Assembly (NCBI GenBank): GCA_030428695.1
Contig: JAUIEM010000206.1
Location: forward strand, 1-17,422
Length of the DNA stretch: 17,422 nt
Origin: a bacterium
GTDB taxonomy: Bacteria > Planctomycetota > J058 > JAJDCP01
Reading direction: 5' to 3'
Shown in pieces: positions 1 through 8,488 of this stretch. The translations under genes were made by a program, and so were the position numbers. Below the pieces are notes generated by a model. That model saw only the letters and a list, made by a program, of their open reading frames with translations, searched no databases and had not been told where the DNA came from. How positions within the stretch are numbered: position 1 is the stretch's first letter; every line of letters starts with the position of its first letter.

Positions 1-561
1 GCTGATCCGGCCGTCGACCTCGTGCTCGTAGCGGATCTCGCCGGACACCCGCTCGCCGTCGACCTCGAGCCGGTGGAACACCCGCACGACCCCGCCTCCG
101 GGCCGGCGCAGCACCCGCGCGGGACCTTCGGGGAGCGCGCCGCTCGGCGGGTCGTGCTCCTCGACCAGCAGCCGGCCGTCCGCGCCGAGCACCGCCGCCG
201 CGCAGCGCAGGCAGGCGGCCCAGTCGTCGACCGCGGGCAGGTCGTGCAGCGAGGCGTAGGGCACCATCACCAGGCCGAAGTCGGCGCGCAGCGAGAACTT
301 CCGCATGTCCCCACGGAGCAGCCAGGGGGCGAGCCCGCGCTCGTGGGCCTTGGTGCGGAAGCGGCCGAGCATCTCCGCGCACAGGTCGAGGCCGACCAGC
401 CGGTGGCCCCGGGCGAGCAGGGGCAGCCCGACCCGGCCGGTGCCGCAGCCGAGCTCGAGGATCGGCCCACCGCGCTCCGCCGCCCGCCGGTTCCAGAAGC
501 GCCCGTCCCGGGCCCGGCCGGCGGTGCGCTGGTCGTAGAGCAGGGGGTTGTCGTAGGCCAT
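1..561 (-). CDS. Class I SAM-dependent methyltransferase, 3' end cut by window edge
   Basis: Translation from the ATG at 561 stays open for 187 codons to the left edge, so the C-terminus is missing. The glycine-rich SAM-binding motif I is clear (ILELGCGTGRV, residues 34-44). An acidic residue ends the next strand (LVGLD, Asp59), and a GDM motif at 84-86 and a strand FGLVMVPYASLHDL (95-108) match motifs II to IV of small class I methyltransferases of the Methyltransf_11/25 type. The substrate cannot be told from sequence. The start codon overlaps the stop of the upstream kinase gene by one base (TGATG), so the two are probably translationally coupled and co-transcribed. No separate Shine-Dalgarno is needed or evident. 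The family call is firm; the biological target is unknown. Confidence 0.9.
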   Translation of the reverse strand, partial: MAYDNPLLYDQRTAGRARDGRFWNRRAAERGGPILELGCGTGRVGLPLLARGHRLVGLDLCAEMLGRFRTKAHERGLAPWLLRGDMRKFSLRADFGLVMVPYASLHDLPAVDDWAACLRCAAAVLGADGRLLVEEHDPPSGALPEGPARVLRRPGGGVVRVFHRLEVDGERVSGEIRYEHEVDGRIS

Positions 562-3500
562 CAGGGTTCCTCCAGCAGCCGCAGCCGGTTGAGCGCCCAG
601 GCGTACTCCTGGAAGTCGACGCGGCCGCTGGCGAGACAGGCCGCGTACTGCTCCCGGGCGGCCGCGATCTCGCCCTGCTGCTCGTACCACATGCCGAGGA
701 AGCCGTGGGCCTCGCAGGCCCGCGCGGGGTCGCCGAGCTCCTCCCGGGCGAGCAGCCCGGCGCCGGAGAGCTCGCCGAGGAACAGCCCGCGCAGTGCCGC
801 CTGCCACGGGCTCGGCGGCTCGAGCGCGGCGAGGGCCGCGGTGTCGCCGCACAGGCCGGCCAGCCACAGGGCGATGTGCACCTGGGGGGCGAGCTCGAGC
901 GCGCGCTCGAGGTCGGCGCGGGCGGCGTCGGGATCCTCCGCGAGGGCGTGGACGATGGCTCGGGACAAGAGCAGCCCGGGGTTGGCGGCGTCGAGGCGCA
1001 GCAGCCGGTCGTGCTCGAGCCGCGAGGGTTCCAGCAGGCCGGCGTGGAGCGCGGCCAGGGCGCGCTGGTAGCGCAGCTGGTGCTGGTCGGGGGCGAGCAC
1101 CAGGGCCGCGCCCCAGTCGGCGACGGCGCCCTCGAGGTCGCCGAGGGCGGCCCGGGCCTCGCCGCGCAGCTCGAGGGCGAAGCGGTCTTCCGGGACCTCG
1201 GCGAGCAGCGCGTCGAAGTCGGCGATCGCGCCCTCGAAGTCGCCGAGCTGCAGCCGCGCCGCGCCGCGGTTGCCGTGGACCAGGGCGTTGTGCGGGTTGA
1301 GGGCGAGCGAGGCGGTCGCGTCGGCGACGGCCTCGGCGTGGCGTCCCTCGATGCGGCCGATCACCGAGCGCAGGGTGTAGCCGTCGTGGTTCCCCTCCCA
1401 CAGCTCGATCGCCCGGGTCGCGTCCGCGCGCGCCGCCGCGAGCCGGTCGGCGACCAGCCGCGCCTGGGCCCGGGCGCTGTAGGCGGTCGAAGCTTTGGCG
1501 GCGAGGGCGTCGACCAGGCTGCCGGCCTCGAGCAACATCTCCCACAGCGCGACTGCGCCGTCGAGGTCGCCGGCGCGCTGCAACAGGAGCGCGAGGTTCT
1601 GCAGGGCCATCGGGTCGCCGGGGGCGCGGGCGAGCACCTCCTCCATGTCCGCGATCGCGCCGTCGAGCTCGCCGAGGCGCTGGCGGGCGTCGCTGCGGAA
1701 GAAGTAGCCGTCGGTGCTGTCGGGGTCGAGCTCGACGGCCTTCTCGAAGTCGACCAGCGCGCGCTCGGCCTCGCCGAGGTCGGTCAGGATCTGCCCGCGC
1801 CGCAGGTAGCCGACCCGGTACTGGGGGCTGAGGGCGAGGGCCCGGGTGACGTCGGCCAGCGCGCCGTGCAGGTCTCCCTGCTGGCGGCGGGCCTCGGCGC
1901 GGGTGGCGTAGGCTTCGCGGTTGCGGCGGTCGCGGGCGAGGGCGGCGTCGCAGTCCTCCGCCGCCTTCTTCACCTGCCCGAGCAGCAGGTGCTGGGTCGC
2001 GCGGTTGACGTAGTTGCGGGCGTCGTCGGGCGCGCGCTCGAGGGCGGCGCTGAAGTCGGCGATCGCCGCCTCGGGCTCGCCGCGGTCGACGTGGATCGCG
2101 GCGCGGTTCGCGTAGCCCTGGGGCAGCGCGGGGGCGAGCTCGATCGCCCGGCCGAAGTCGGCGAAGGCGAGGGAATCGTCGCCGCGGCCGCGGTACACCA
2201 GCCCGCGGTTGAGGAAGATCTTCGGGTCGAAGGGAGCCCGCTCCAGCGCCCGCGCGTAGTCGGCCAGCGCGTCAGCCTCGCGGCCGAGCAGCGCGAACAG
2301 GTTGCCCCGGTTGAGGTAGGCGGTCGCGTTCTGCGGCTCGAGGGCGAGCGCCCGGTCGTAGTCGGCCAGGGCCCGCGCCTCGTCGCCGCGGAAGCGGAAG
2401 AACAGCGCCCGTTCGAGGAAGTCGGAGGCGGAGGCCGTCGTGTCGAGAGCGGGCGGCGGGACGCGGTTGAAGCGCCGGGAGATCTGCCGCCAGGTCTCGC
2501 TGTTGAGGTCGAAGCGCGCCCGGCCGATCCGCAGCACCGCCTCGGTGCCGGCCTGGCTGCGGGTGTTGCACAGGGCCTCCCCGCAGGTCACCGCGAGGTC
2601 GTGGTCCCAGACAGCGGTCAGGAAGTCCTCGAGCACCGGCACCGTCACCCCGGGCAGCTCGAGGTAGCCGAGGGTCTCGAGGATCAGCCGGATCTCCTCG
2701 CGCTCGGCCTGGCTCCACGGCACGGGGCGGCGCGCCGTCGCCTCCCGCCGGGCGCGCTCCGCGTACGGGGCGAGGGCCTCGGCGAGCAGCGCGACGACCC
2801 GCTTGTCGCGGAAGCCGCTCAGCCGGATGAGGTACTCCTGGGGGGTCGGCGCCCCGGCCGCCCGCTCCGGCCGGTCGCGGCCGGCGCGCAGGTCGGCGAG
2901 GGCCTCGGCGGTGGTCGCGAGCTGCCAGGCCAGCAGCGCCCCCCGCGCTTCCTCCAACTGCTTGTGCAGGGGCGCGAGCCGGGCGGGAGGAGCCGGCGTG
3001 TCGGCGATGATCTGGGCGGCGAGCTCGTGGGCCTCGGCGGCGATCGCCAGCTCGACCGCGAGGCCGCGCAGCGTCAGCAGGGTCTCCGCCGCCGCCTCGC
3101 GCACTGCGGGCTCGACCAGGGCGAGCAGCGCGCCGTCCACCGGCGCGTCGTACAGGTCGAGCAGCCGCTCCTGGTCCTGGGCGAGGCCGAGCAGCCGCGA
3201 GAGCAGCGCCGCGTTGGTCGCGCGCTCGGCCGCCTCGAGGGCGATCCGCCCCTGGCTGCGCGTCAGCCCGGCGAGGTGCGCGCGGGCCTCGGCGACCGCC
3301 GGCTCGCGCCCGTCCAGCTCGGCCTCGAGCGCCCGGATCGAGGCCAGGCGCGCGGCGCGCAGCCCGGCGCTGCGGGCGTGGTCGCGCCACAGGAAGCCGC
3401 CGGCGACCGCGAGCACGGCGAGCAGCGCCAGGCCCGCGATCGACACCAGCCGGCGCCGGGCCCGCGCCTCCTCGAGCCGCCGATCCCGCGCTTCCCCCAG

Positions 3501-4766
3501 GGTCGCGCGCAGCTCCGCCGGCTCCGCCCCCAGCGCCTCGAGCCGGGCGAGCTGGGCGTCGGCCAGCCCGAGGTCGTCGGCCGCCAGGGCCGCCCGGGCG
3601 TAGGCCTCGTGGGCGGCGCGCAGGCCCTCGAGGGCGGCGTCGTGCTCCCACAGCCGGCGCGCCTGGCCGAACAGGGTCAGGGCCTCGGTGAAACCCTCGT
3701 ACAGGTGCCGGCGCGGCTCCCCGGCCGCCGCCTGCGCGTCGCAGCGGGCGAGCCGGGCGCGGGCCTGGCCGGCGAGCTCGAGCGCCTCTTTGTGGCGCAG
3801 GAAGGCGCGCAGGGCGGTCTGCAGCGCGCGGACGCTGGGGAAGCGGTCTTCGGGGCGCGGGGCGAGGGCCTTCGCGCACAGGGCGCGCAGCTCCTCGGGA
3901 TGTTCCTCGGGCAGCGGAGGAACCTCGCCGCGCGCGGCTTGCGCCACCACCTCGAAGAAGGTCTTGCCGCGGTGGGGCGGCGCGCCACTCAGCACCCGGT
4001 ACAGGATCCCCCCGAGCAGGTAGACGTCCGTCCACGGCCCGAGATCCGCGCCCCGCCCCTCGGCGAGCTCGGGGGGCATGTAGGCCGGCGTGCCGCACGG
4101 GTTCTTGACCGTCGACTGCGAGCGCAGGCCGGTCGCCGGGGTGTCGGAGCCGTCGAGCTCGACCGCGACCCCCCAGTCCATCACCAGCACCTCGCCGAAG
4201 GAGCCGAGCATCACGTTGTCGGGCTTGAGGTCGTTGTGCAGCACCCCGCGGCTGTGGGCGTAGGCGATCGCGTTGCAGACCTGCAGCAGGATCTCGAGGT
4301 GCATCGTCAGGTCGCGCTCGGTCTCGAGCAGCTGGTCCCAGCTGCGCCCCTCGACCAGCTTCATCGCGAGGTGCAGGTCGCCGCCACGGGTCTGGCCGAG
4401 GTCGTAGACCGGCACGATGTTCGGATGTTCCAGGCGGCCGGTGATCAGCGCCTCGGACAGGAAGCTCGCGCGGGCGACCGGGCTGACCTCCGGGCCGAGC
4501 TGGCGCTTGAGGGCGACATCGCGGCTCAGGGAGGACTGCCGCGCGCGGAACACGACCCCCATGCCGCCGCGGCCGATCTCCTCCCCGGGGGCGAAGGCCT
4601 CGTCCGAGGGGGGCAGCCGCAGGTCGGGCAGCGCGAAGCCCGGGCCGAGGGGCACCGTCTCGGCGTTCGGCTGCCGGTAGGTGACCTCGGTCTCGAGGCC
4701 GTCCCAGGCGCTGTCCTCGCCGGCCAGGGTGTCGGCCCACAGCGCACGCAGCTTCTCGAGGTCCAT
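561..4766 (-). CDS. Membrane-anchored Ser/Thr protein kinase with HEAT-like region and about 16 TPRs
   Basis: This 1401-residue protein has a Hanks-type kinase domain at about 58-325. The glycine loop GRGGMGVVF (65-73), VALK lysine Lys87, alpha-C Glu105, catalytic loop HNDLKPDN (177-184), DWG metal-binding motif (197-199) and a GTPAYMPPE activation segment end (225-233) are all visible. Catalytic Asp179, Lys181 and Asn184 are kept, so it is probably active. HRD has become HND, making it a non-RD kinase. A charged helical stretch leads to one membrane segment at about 440-460 preceded by an Arg-rich stretch, which predicts kinase inside and the remaining 940 residues outside. Residues about 650-775 look HEAT-like, and about 780-1395 form roughly 16 TPRs with the NRG and FxxAIxDF pattern. 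An ATG with GGGAGG six to seven bases upstream fixes the start. It is coupled to the downstream methyltransferase. TPR-linked kinases of this design are common in Planctomycetota and Myxococcota. The ligand is unknown. Confidence 0.93.
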   Translation of the reverse strand: MDLEKLRALWADTLAGEDSAWDGLETEVTYRQPNAETVPLGPGFALPDLRLPPSDEAFAPGEEIGRGGMGVVFRARQSSLSRDVALKRQLGPEVSPVARASFLSEALITGRLEHPNIVPVYDLGQTRGGDLHLAMKLVEGRSWDQLLETERDLTMHLEILLQVCNAIAYAHSRGVLHNDLKPDNVMLGSFGEVLVMDWGVAVELDGSDTPATGLRSQSTVKNPCGTPAYMPPELAEGRGADLGPWTDVYLLGGILYRVLSGAPPHRGKTFFEVVAQAARGEVPPLPEEHPEELRALCAKALAPRPEDRFPSVRALQTALRAFLRHKEALELAGQARARLARCDAQAAAGEPRRHLYEGFTEALTLFGQARRLWEHDAALEGLRAAHEAYARAALAADDLGLADAQLARLEALGAEPAELRATLGEARDRRLEEARARRRLVSIAGLALLAVLAVAGGFLWRDHARSAGLRAARLASIRALEAELDGREPAVAEARAHLAGLTRSQGRIALEAAERATNAALLSRLLGLAQDQERLLDLYDAPVDGALLALVEPAVREAAAETLLTLRGLAVELAIAAEAHELAAQIIADTPAPPARLAPLHKQLEEARGALLAWQLATTAEALADLRAGRDRPERAAGAPTPQEYLIRLSGFRDKRVVALLAEALAPYAERARREATARRPVPWSQAEREEIRLILETLGYLELPGVTVPVLEDFLTAVWDHDLAVTCGEALCNTRSQAGTEAVLRIGRARFDLNSETWRQISRRFNRVPPPALDTTASASDFLERALFFRFRGDEARALADYDRALALEPQNATAYLNRGNLFALLGREADALADYARALERAPFDPKIFLNRGLVYRGRGDDSLAFADFGRAIELAPALPQGYANRAAIHVDRGEPEAAIADFSAALERAPDDARNYVNRATQHLLLGQVKKAAEDCDAALARDRRNREAYATRAEARRQQGDLHGALADVTRALALSPQYRVGYLRRGQILTDLGEAERALVDFEKAVELDPDSTDGYFFRSDARQRLGELDGAIADMEEVLARAPGDPMALQNLALLLQRAGDLDGAVALWEMLLEAGSLVDALAAKASTAYSARAQARLVADRLAAARADATRAIELWEGNHDGYTLRSVIGRIEGRHAEAVADATASLALNPHNALVHGNRGAARLQLGDFEGAIADFDALLAEVPEDRFALELRGEARAALGDLEGAVADWGAALVLAPDQHQLRYQRALAALHAGLLEPSRLEHDRLLRLDAANPGLLLSRAIVHALAEDPDAARADLERALELAPQVHIALWLAGLCGDTAALAALEPPSPWQAALRGLFLGELSGAGLLAREELGDPARACEAHGFLGMWYEQQGEIAAAREQYAACLASGRVDFQEYAWALNRLRLLEEP

Positions 4767-4888
4767 CGGTGCCCTCCCGGCGCGCCATCCTACCGCGTCG
4801 GGGGCGGCGGACGCAAAGCGGAGGGGGCTCGCGCCCTACGCGCGGCGCGGATATGCTCGGAGGAGCCCTGCGGTCTGGAGGCTCCCTT
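4767..4888. promoter_or_regulatory. Divergent intergenic region between kinase and first membrane protein
   Basis: These 122 bases separate two genes transcribed away from each other and must hold at least one promoter. I see no convincing -35/-10 pair. The arms GGAGCC (4862-4867) and GGCTCC (4880-4885) are complementary with a 12-base loop. The right arm covers the last two bases of the TGGAGG ribosome binding site at 4876-4881, so a small hairpin could limit translation of the plus-strand gene. In DNA this GC-rich the match may be chance. Confidence 0.3.
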
Positions 4889-6064
4889 TTGTCGTCCCCA
4901 CCCCCCGAGCCGGTCGCGGGTTGGAGTCCGCAGCGTCTGCGGGCCGCCTGCTATCTGGGCGGCATCATGGTGATCCTGTACCTGTCAGGAGTCTCCCTCA
5001 CACTCTTCCTGCTGATGCTTGAGCCGGATTCCAGGGCCCAGCTGTTGTCGTGTGTCGACCTGGTGTCGATCGTCTCTCTGGTCGCGCAGCTCCTGCTGGT
5101 GCTCCAGGTCATCCTGCGCTTCGGCGCGCTGCACGACGCGCTGTTGCGGCTCGCGCCGGGCGCCGGGCCGATCCAGACGGCCGGCGACGCGCTCCGCTCG
5201 GTGGCGCGGGCGTTGTCCCAGCGCGTGATCGCGGGGGCGGTCTTCATCGGGCTGGGCCTGGCCCTCTACCTCCCGCTGGACGGCGACCTGGTCATGGTCG
5301 CGAAGCTCTTCGGGGTGCCCTCCCTGTTGCTGGTCGCCAGCGCGCTGCTGTTCCAGAGCGGGGCCGCGGCCTTGCTCCACATCGCCGACGCGAGGCGCTG
5401 CGTCGCCGACCCGACGGCAGCCCTGCCCGGGCTGCCTCCGGAGCTCTGCGCGCGGCTGCGGCGGCGCGGGCGGGGCGCGGGGCTGCTCGTCGGGCTGGCC
5501 TTCCTGGGCATCGCGGTAGAGCTCGCGGTGGGGGCGGTCGTGGAGCTGCAGAGCCTGGGCGCCGGCTTCGAGCTCGTCGATGGCCTCGTGCTGGCGCTCT
5601 TCAGCGGCGGGAGCCTGGTCTGCGCGGCTCTCGCCGTCCTGTTCGGGGACACCCTCCGCCGCTTCGGGGCGGTGCTCGCGGGGCTGGTCGTGCGCACCCA
5701 CGGCCTCGCGAGCGCGGCGCGGGGGAGGCCGGACTACACGACCACGCGCCCGGATGTCGAGACCTTGGTCGCCCGGGCCGGGGTGCTGCGCGGCACGGCG
5801 ATCGCGATCCCCGGGATCCTCCTGAGCAGCGTGATCCCGCTGGCCGTCTTCATCGGCACGGAGCTCCTCGGCGCGTCCGTGACCTTTGCGGTCCTCGGCG
5901 CGGTCGTCGTGGCTCCCGCGGTCGTGCTGCGCCAGCTCGCCCTCGGGCTGCTCGCCCTGACCCGTCGGCAGGACGCGCTGCTGACCGCCCTGGAGCTGGG
6001 GCAGCCGCCGCAGCTCTCCGATCGCTCCCCCTCTGGCGGCGTTGCGCCGCCGCGCCTACCCTGA
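4889..6064 (+). CDS. Multi-pass membrane protein, first of a tandem paralogous pair (unrecognised family)
   Basis: I choose the TTG at 4889 (391 residues). GGAGG lies seven bases upstream, and the resulting N-terminus (PPPEPVAGWSPQRLR) aligns with that of the paralogue that follows. The in-frame ATGs at 4769 and 4853 have no ribosome binding site. About eight hydrophobic segments are visible, roughly at 22-43, 54-77, 113-130, 135-160, 197-220, 230-252, 302-328 and 330-356. Between TM6 and TM7 lies a conserved soluble segment, including LFGDTLRRFGAVLAGLV (251-267) and RPDVETLVARA (287-297). A second conserved block LRQLALGLLALTRRQD (347-362) closes the last helix. I do not recognise the family, and no enzymatic motif, nucleotide-binding site or transporter signature is evident. 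It could be a sensor, scaffold or channel. The next gene starts 30 bases after its stop, so the two are probably one transcript. Confidence 0.82.
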   Translation: MSSPPPEPVAGWSPQRLRAACYLGGIMVILYLSGVSLTLFLLMLEPDSRAQLLSCVDLVSIVSLVAQLLLVLQVILRFGALHDALLRLAPGAGPIQTAGDALRSVARALSQRVIAGAVFIGLGLALYLPLDGDLVMVAKLFGVPSLLLVASALLFQSGAAALLHIADARRCVADPTAALPGLPPELCARLRRRGRGAGLLVGLAFLGIAVELAVGAVVELQSLGAGFELVDGLVLALFSGGSLVCAALAVLFGDTLRRFGAVLAGLVVRTHGLASAARGRPDYTTTRPDVETLVARAGVLRGTAIAIPGILLSSVIPLAVFIGTELLGASVTFAVLGAVVVAPAVVLRQLALGLLALTRRQDALLTALELGQPPQLSDRSPSGGVAPPRLP

Positions 6065-6094
6065 GGAACACACCTTTGCCGTAAGGTCTCTTCC

Positions 6095-7288
6095 GTGCCG
6101 CCTCCACACGCCGTTGAAGGCTGGAGCCCCCGCCGGCTGCGAGGCGCAGTCTACGGCTGCGGCGGGCTGATCGTCCTGCCGCTGGTCGGGCCGGCGGTCG
6201 CGTTGGGGGCGATCTTCCTGGGGGAGGCAGCGGGCGACCTCCCGCGTCTGCTGCGCGGACTCGCCGCGTTGACGATCGTGGCGACGATCCAGCTCCAGTG
6301 GATGCTCGTCGCCCGCGTGGTGTTGCGCTTCGGCCAACGCCTCGAAGCGCTCCTGGCCGCTGGGCCCGGGGACGCATCGTCCGCCGGAGACCTCGGCCGG
6401 GCCGCCGAGTCGGCGCCGCCCTGGGTGTTCGGGTTGGCCTGCGTGGAGCTCGTGTGTGGGGTGTTCCTCCTCCCGGTGCTTCGCGGCTGGATGGGGCTGC
6501 TCGCCGCCCTGGCCGTGGTCGCGCCGGCCGCGCTGCTGTGCACGGGCGCCCTGTGGCTGCGCACCTGTTCCCGGGGCCTGCTCCACATCGCGGCGGTGCT
6601 CGACGCCGTCGGCCAGCGCCGCTCTGACCCGCCGCGCGCTTTGCCCTCCGCCTTCGCGACCCGGCTGCGGCGCCGCAGCCTGGTCGCGGGACTGCTGCTA
6701 GCGGGGCTGTGCCTCATCGTCGCGCTGCTCCTTGGCGTGTCCGGCTTCGCGGAGCGGGCGCGGCTGGGGGGAGGAGTCGCGCTGTTCGAGACGGCGCCGC
6801 TGACCATCCTGGCCGCGGGGGCTCTCGTGCTGTTGCTGCTCGCCGGCCTGCTCGGGGACTTCTTCCGCCGCTTCGGGGTGGTGCTCGCCGGCCTGGTCGA
6901 ACGCGCCGACGGGCTCGCGCGGGCGCCGGCCGGGGCGCCGGACTACGTGCAGATGCGCCCCGACACCGAGTCCCTGGTCGCGCGGGCGCAGCTGCTGCCG
7001 CTGCTGCTGTCGACGGGTCCGCTGCTCGTAGTGGCGAGCGCCATCGCGCTCGTCTGGCTCGTCGACGAGTCCGCGTGTGGCGGCAGCATGCCGGTGCTCG
7101 TCTTCAGCCTGGTCGGGCTGGCCGCTGCGGTCGCGCTGCGCCAGCTCGCCCTCGGGCTGCTCGGCCTGACGCGCTGGCAGGACAGCCTGCTGACCGCGAA
7201 AGAGCTGGGAATGGAGGACGGAGAGGATGTAGGGAACGCGGAGGAAGCAGAGGAGCCCCGCTCCCCTACTCCGGGAACGCCACCGTGA
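6095..7288 (+). CDS. Multi-pass membrane protein, second of a tandem paralogous pair (unrecognised family)
   Basis: This 397-residue protein starts at GTG, with TAAGG eight to nine bases upstream. It is homologous along its length to the preceding gene product. Shared blocks are GWSPRRLR (9-16), VLRFGQRLEALL (76-87), LLHIA (162-166), LLGDFFRRFGVVLAGLV (252-268), RPDTESLVARAQL (288-300) and LRQLALGLLGLTRWQD (348-363). About eight hydrophobic segments are in the same order as in the paralogue. It differs by a hydrophilic acidic tail (372-397, MEDGEDVGNAEEAEEP) likely to be cytoplasmic. The last 23 bases overlap the 3' end of the convergent protease gene. No known family comes to mind. The pair arose by tandem duplication and has diverged most in the N-terminal helices, with the loop and last helix under stronger constraint. 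Confidence 0.82.
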   Translation: MPPPHAVEGWSPRRLRGAVYGCGGLIVLPLVGPAVALGAIFLGEAAGDLPRLLRGLAALTIVATIQLQWMLVARVVLRFGQRLEALLAAGPGDASSAGDLGRAAESAPPWVFGLACVELVCGVFLLPVLRGWMGLLAALAVVAPAALLCTGALWLRTCSRGLLHIAAVLDAVGQRRSDPPRALPSAFATRLRRRSLVAGLLLAGLCLIVALLLGVSGFAERARLGGGVALFETAPLTILAAGALVLLLLAGLLGDFFRRFGVVLAGLVERADGLARAPAGAPDYVQMRPDTESLVARAQLLPLLLSTGPLLVVASAIALVWLVDESACGGSMPVLVFSLVGLAAAVALRQLALGLLGLTRWQDSLLTAKELGMEDGEDVGNAEEAEEPRSPTPGTPP

Positions 7289-8486
7289 GCTCCTTCTCCC
7301 GCCCGTCGCGCTCGACGACGGCGCCGACGCTGTCCCCGGGCCGCAGGGCGTCGAGCACCTCGAGCAGGTCGGCGCGGGTGCGCAGGCGCTGGCCGTCGAG
7401 GACGAGCAGCTTGTCGCCGGCCTGGAAGCCGGCCGACGCGGCCGCCGAGCCCTCCTGCACCCGGTCGACCACCACCGCCCCGTCGCGCTGCTCGAGGAAG
7501 ACCCCGAGGCGGACCCGCTCGGGATTTCCGCTGGTCGCCGCGCGGCCACGGGCGTCGAGGGTGACCTCGAGCACCTCTTCGGCGCCGTCCCGGTCGACGG
7601 TCAGCGCGACCGTCGAGCCGGCGGGCCAGGACAGGATGAAGCCTTCCGCCCGGCGCGCGTTGACGATCGGGTAGTCGCCGACGGCGATCAGCCGGTCGCC
7701 GCGTTGGAAGCCGGCCCGCGCGGCGTTCGAGCGTCGCCGGACGGCGGCGACGAGCGCGCCGCGCCCATCGCCGGCGTCCTCGAGGTCGAGGCCGTCGATG
7801 CGCCCGTGCCGCACCTCGGCGCCGCCGGCTGCCTTGAGCCGCGGCAGGAAACGCTCGATCTGGGCGGAGGGGATCGCGAAGCCGACGCCGCTGTTGACCC
7901 GTGCCCCGAAGCGGGTGCTGATCATGCCGTTGATGCCGACCAGCTCGCCCTCCATGGTGAACAGGGGCCCGCCGGAGTTGCCCGGGTTGATCGAGGTGTC
8001 GGTCTGGATCGCGTCAGAGTAGTTCGCGTAGTAGCGGTGGATCGCGCTGACGACGCCGAGGGTGACGGTCGGCTCGAAGTCCTGGTTGCCGAGGGCGAAG
8101 GGGTTGCCGACGGCGAACACGTACTCGCCGAGCGACAGGTCGTCCGAGCTGCCGAGCTCGACGTAGGGCAGGTCGGAGGCGCCCTCGAGCTTGAGCAGGG
8201 TGATGTCCCCCCAGCTGTCGTTGCCGACGACCTCGGCGGTGTACTGGCGGCCGCCGGTCAGGAACACCGTCCAGCGCGCCTGGCCGCCAGCGACGTGGTG
8301 GTTGGTCAGCATGTAGCCGTCGGGGGAGATCAGCACCCCCGAGCCGCCGCCGATGAAGACGAAGGCCGGGGTGACCTCGGCGGCGATGTTCTCGACGAGC
8401 TCTTCGAGGGCGCCGGCGCGGGATTCCTCGACGCTCTGGGCCGCGAGGGGGGTCAGGACGCACAGGGCGATCAGCAGGGTACGCAT
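7266..8486 (-). CDS. Secreted HtrA/DegP-like serine protease with two PDZ domains
   Basis: The 406-residue product has a Sec signal peptide (MRTLLIALCVLTPLAAQ). A complete S1C trypsin domain follows, with His64 in TNHHV, Asp94 in GDI and Ser171 in NPGNSGGP. Two PDZ domains follow at about 225-312 and 324-405 (SNAARAGFQRGDRL and SAAASAGFQAGDKL). This is the DegP/DegQ/MucD design: a periplasmic protease or chaperone that degrades misfolded envelope proteins. I start at the ATG at 8486, because AAGGAG sits seven bases before it. The ATG at 8492 overlaps the upstream stop as ATGA but would leave only one base after that site. It follows the tandem pseudoprotease gene by two bases, so the two are made together. 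It lacks the long LA loop insertion of E. coli DegP. Proteolytic activity is inferred from the intact triad. Confidence 0.93.
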   Translation of the reverse strand: MRTLLIALCVLTPLAAQSVEESRAGALEELVENIAAEVTPAFVFIGGGSGVLISPDGYMLTNHHVAGGQARWTVFLTGGRQYTAEVVGNDSWGDITLLKLEGASDLPYVELGSSDDLSLGEYVFAVGNPFALGNQDFEPTVTLGVVSAIHRYYANYSDAIQTDTSINPGNSGGPLFTMEGELVGINGMISTRFGARVNSGVGFAIPSAQIERFLPRLKAAGGAEVRHGRIDGLDLEDAGDGRGALVAAVRRRSNAARAGFQRGDRLIAVGDYPIVNARRAEGFILSWPAGSTVALTVDRDGAEEVLEVTLDARGRAATSGNPERVRLGVFLEQRDGAVVVDRVQEGSAAASAGFQAGDKLLVLDGQRLRTRADLLEVLDALRPGDSVGAVVERDGREKELTVAFPE

Positions 8487-8488
8487 GC

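Noticed and set aside
4769..4888. Upstream ATG starts (4769, 4853) for the first membrane protein
   Set aside because: Neither has a ribosome binding site, and the extra residues have no counterpart in the paralogue.
705..4973. 1422-codon open frame on the plus strand opposite the kinase gene
   Set aside because: It is antisense to a gene with clear kinase and TPR motifs. Its translation is low-complexity (Gly, Ala, Val, Arg, Gln, Glu) with no domain, as expected from GC-rich codon bias.
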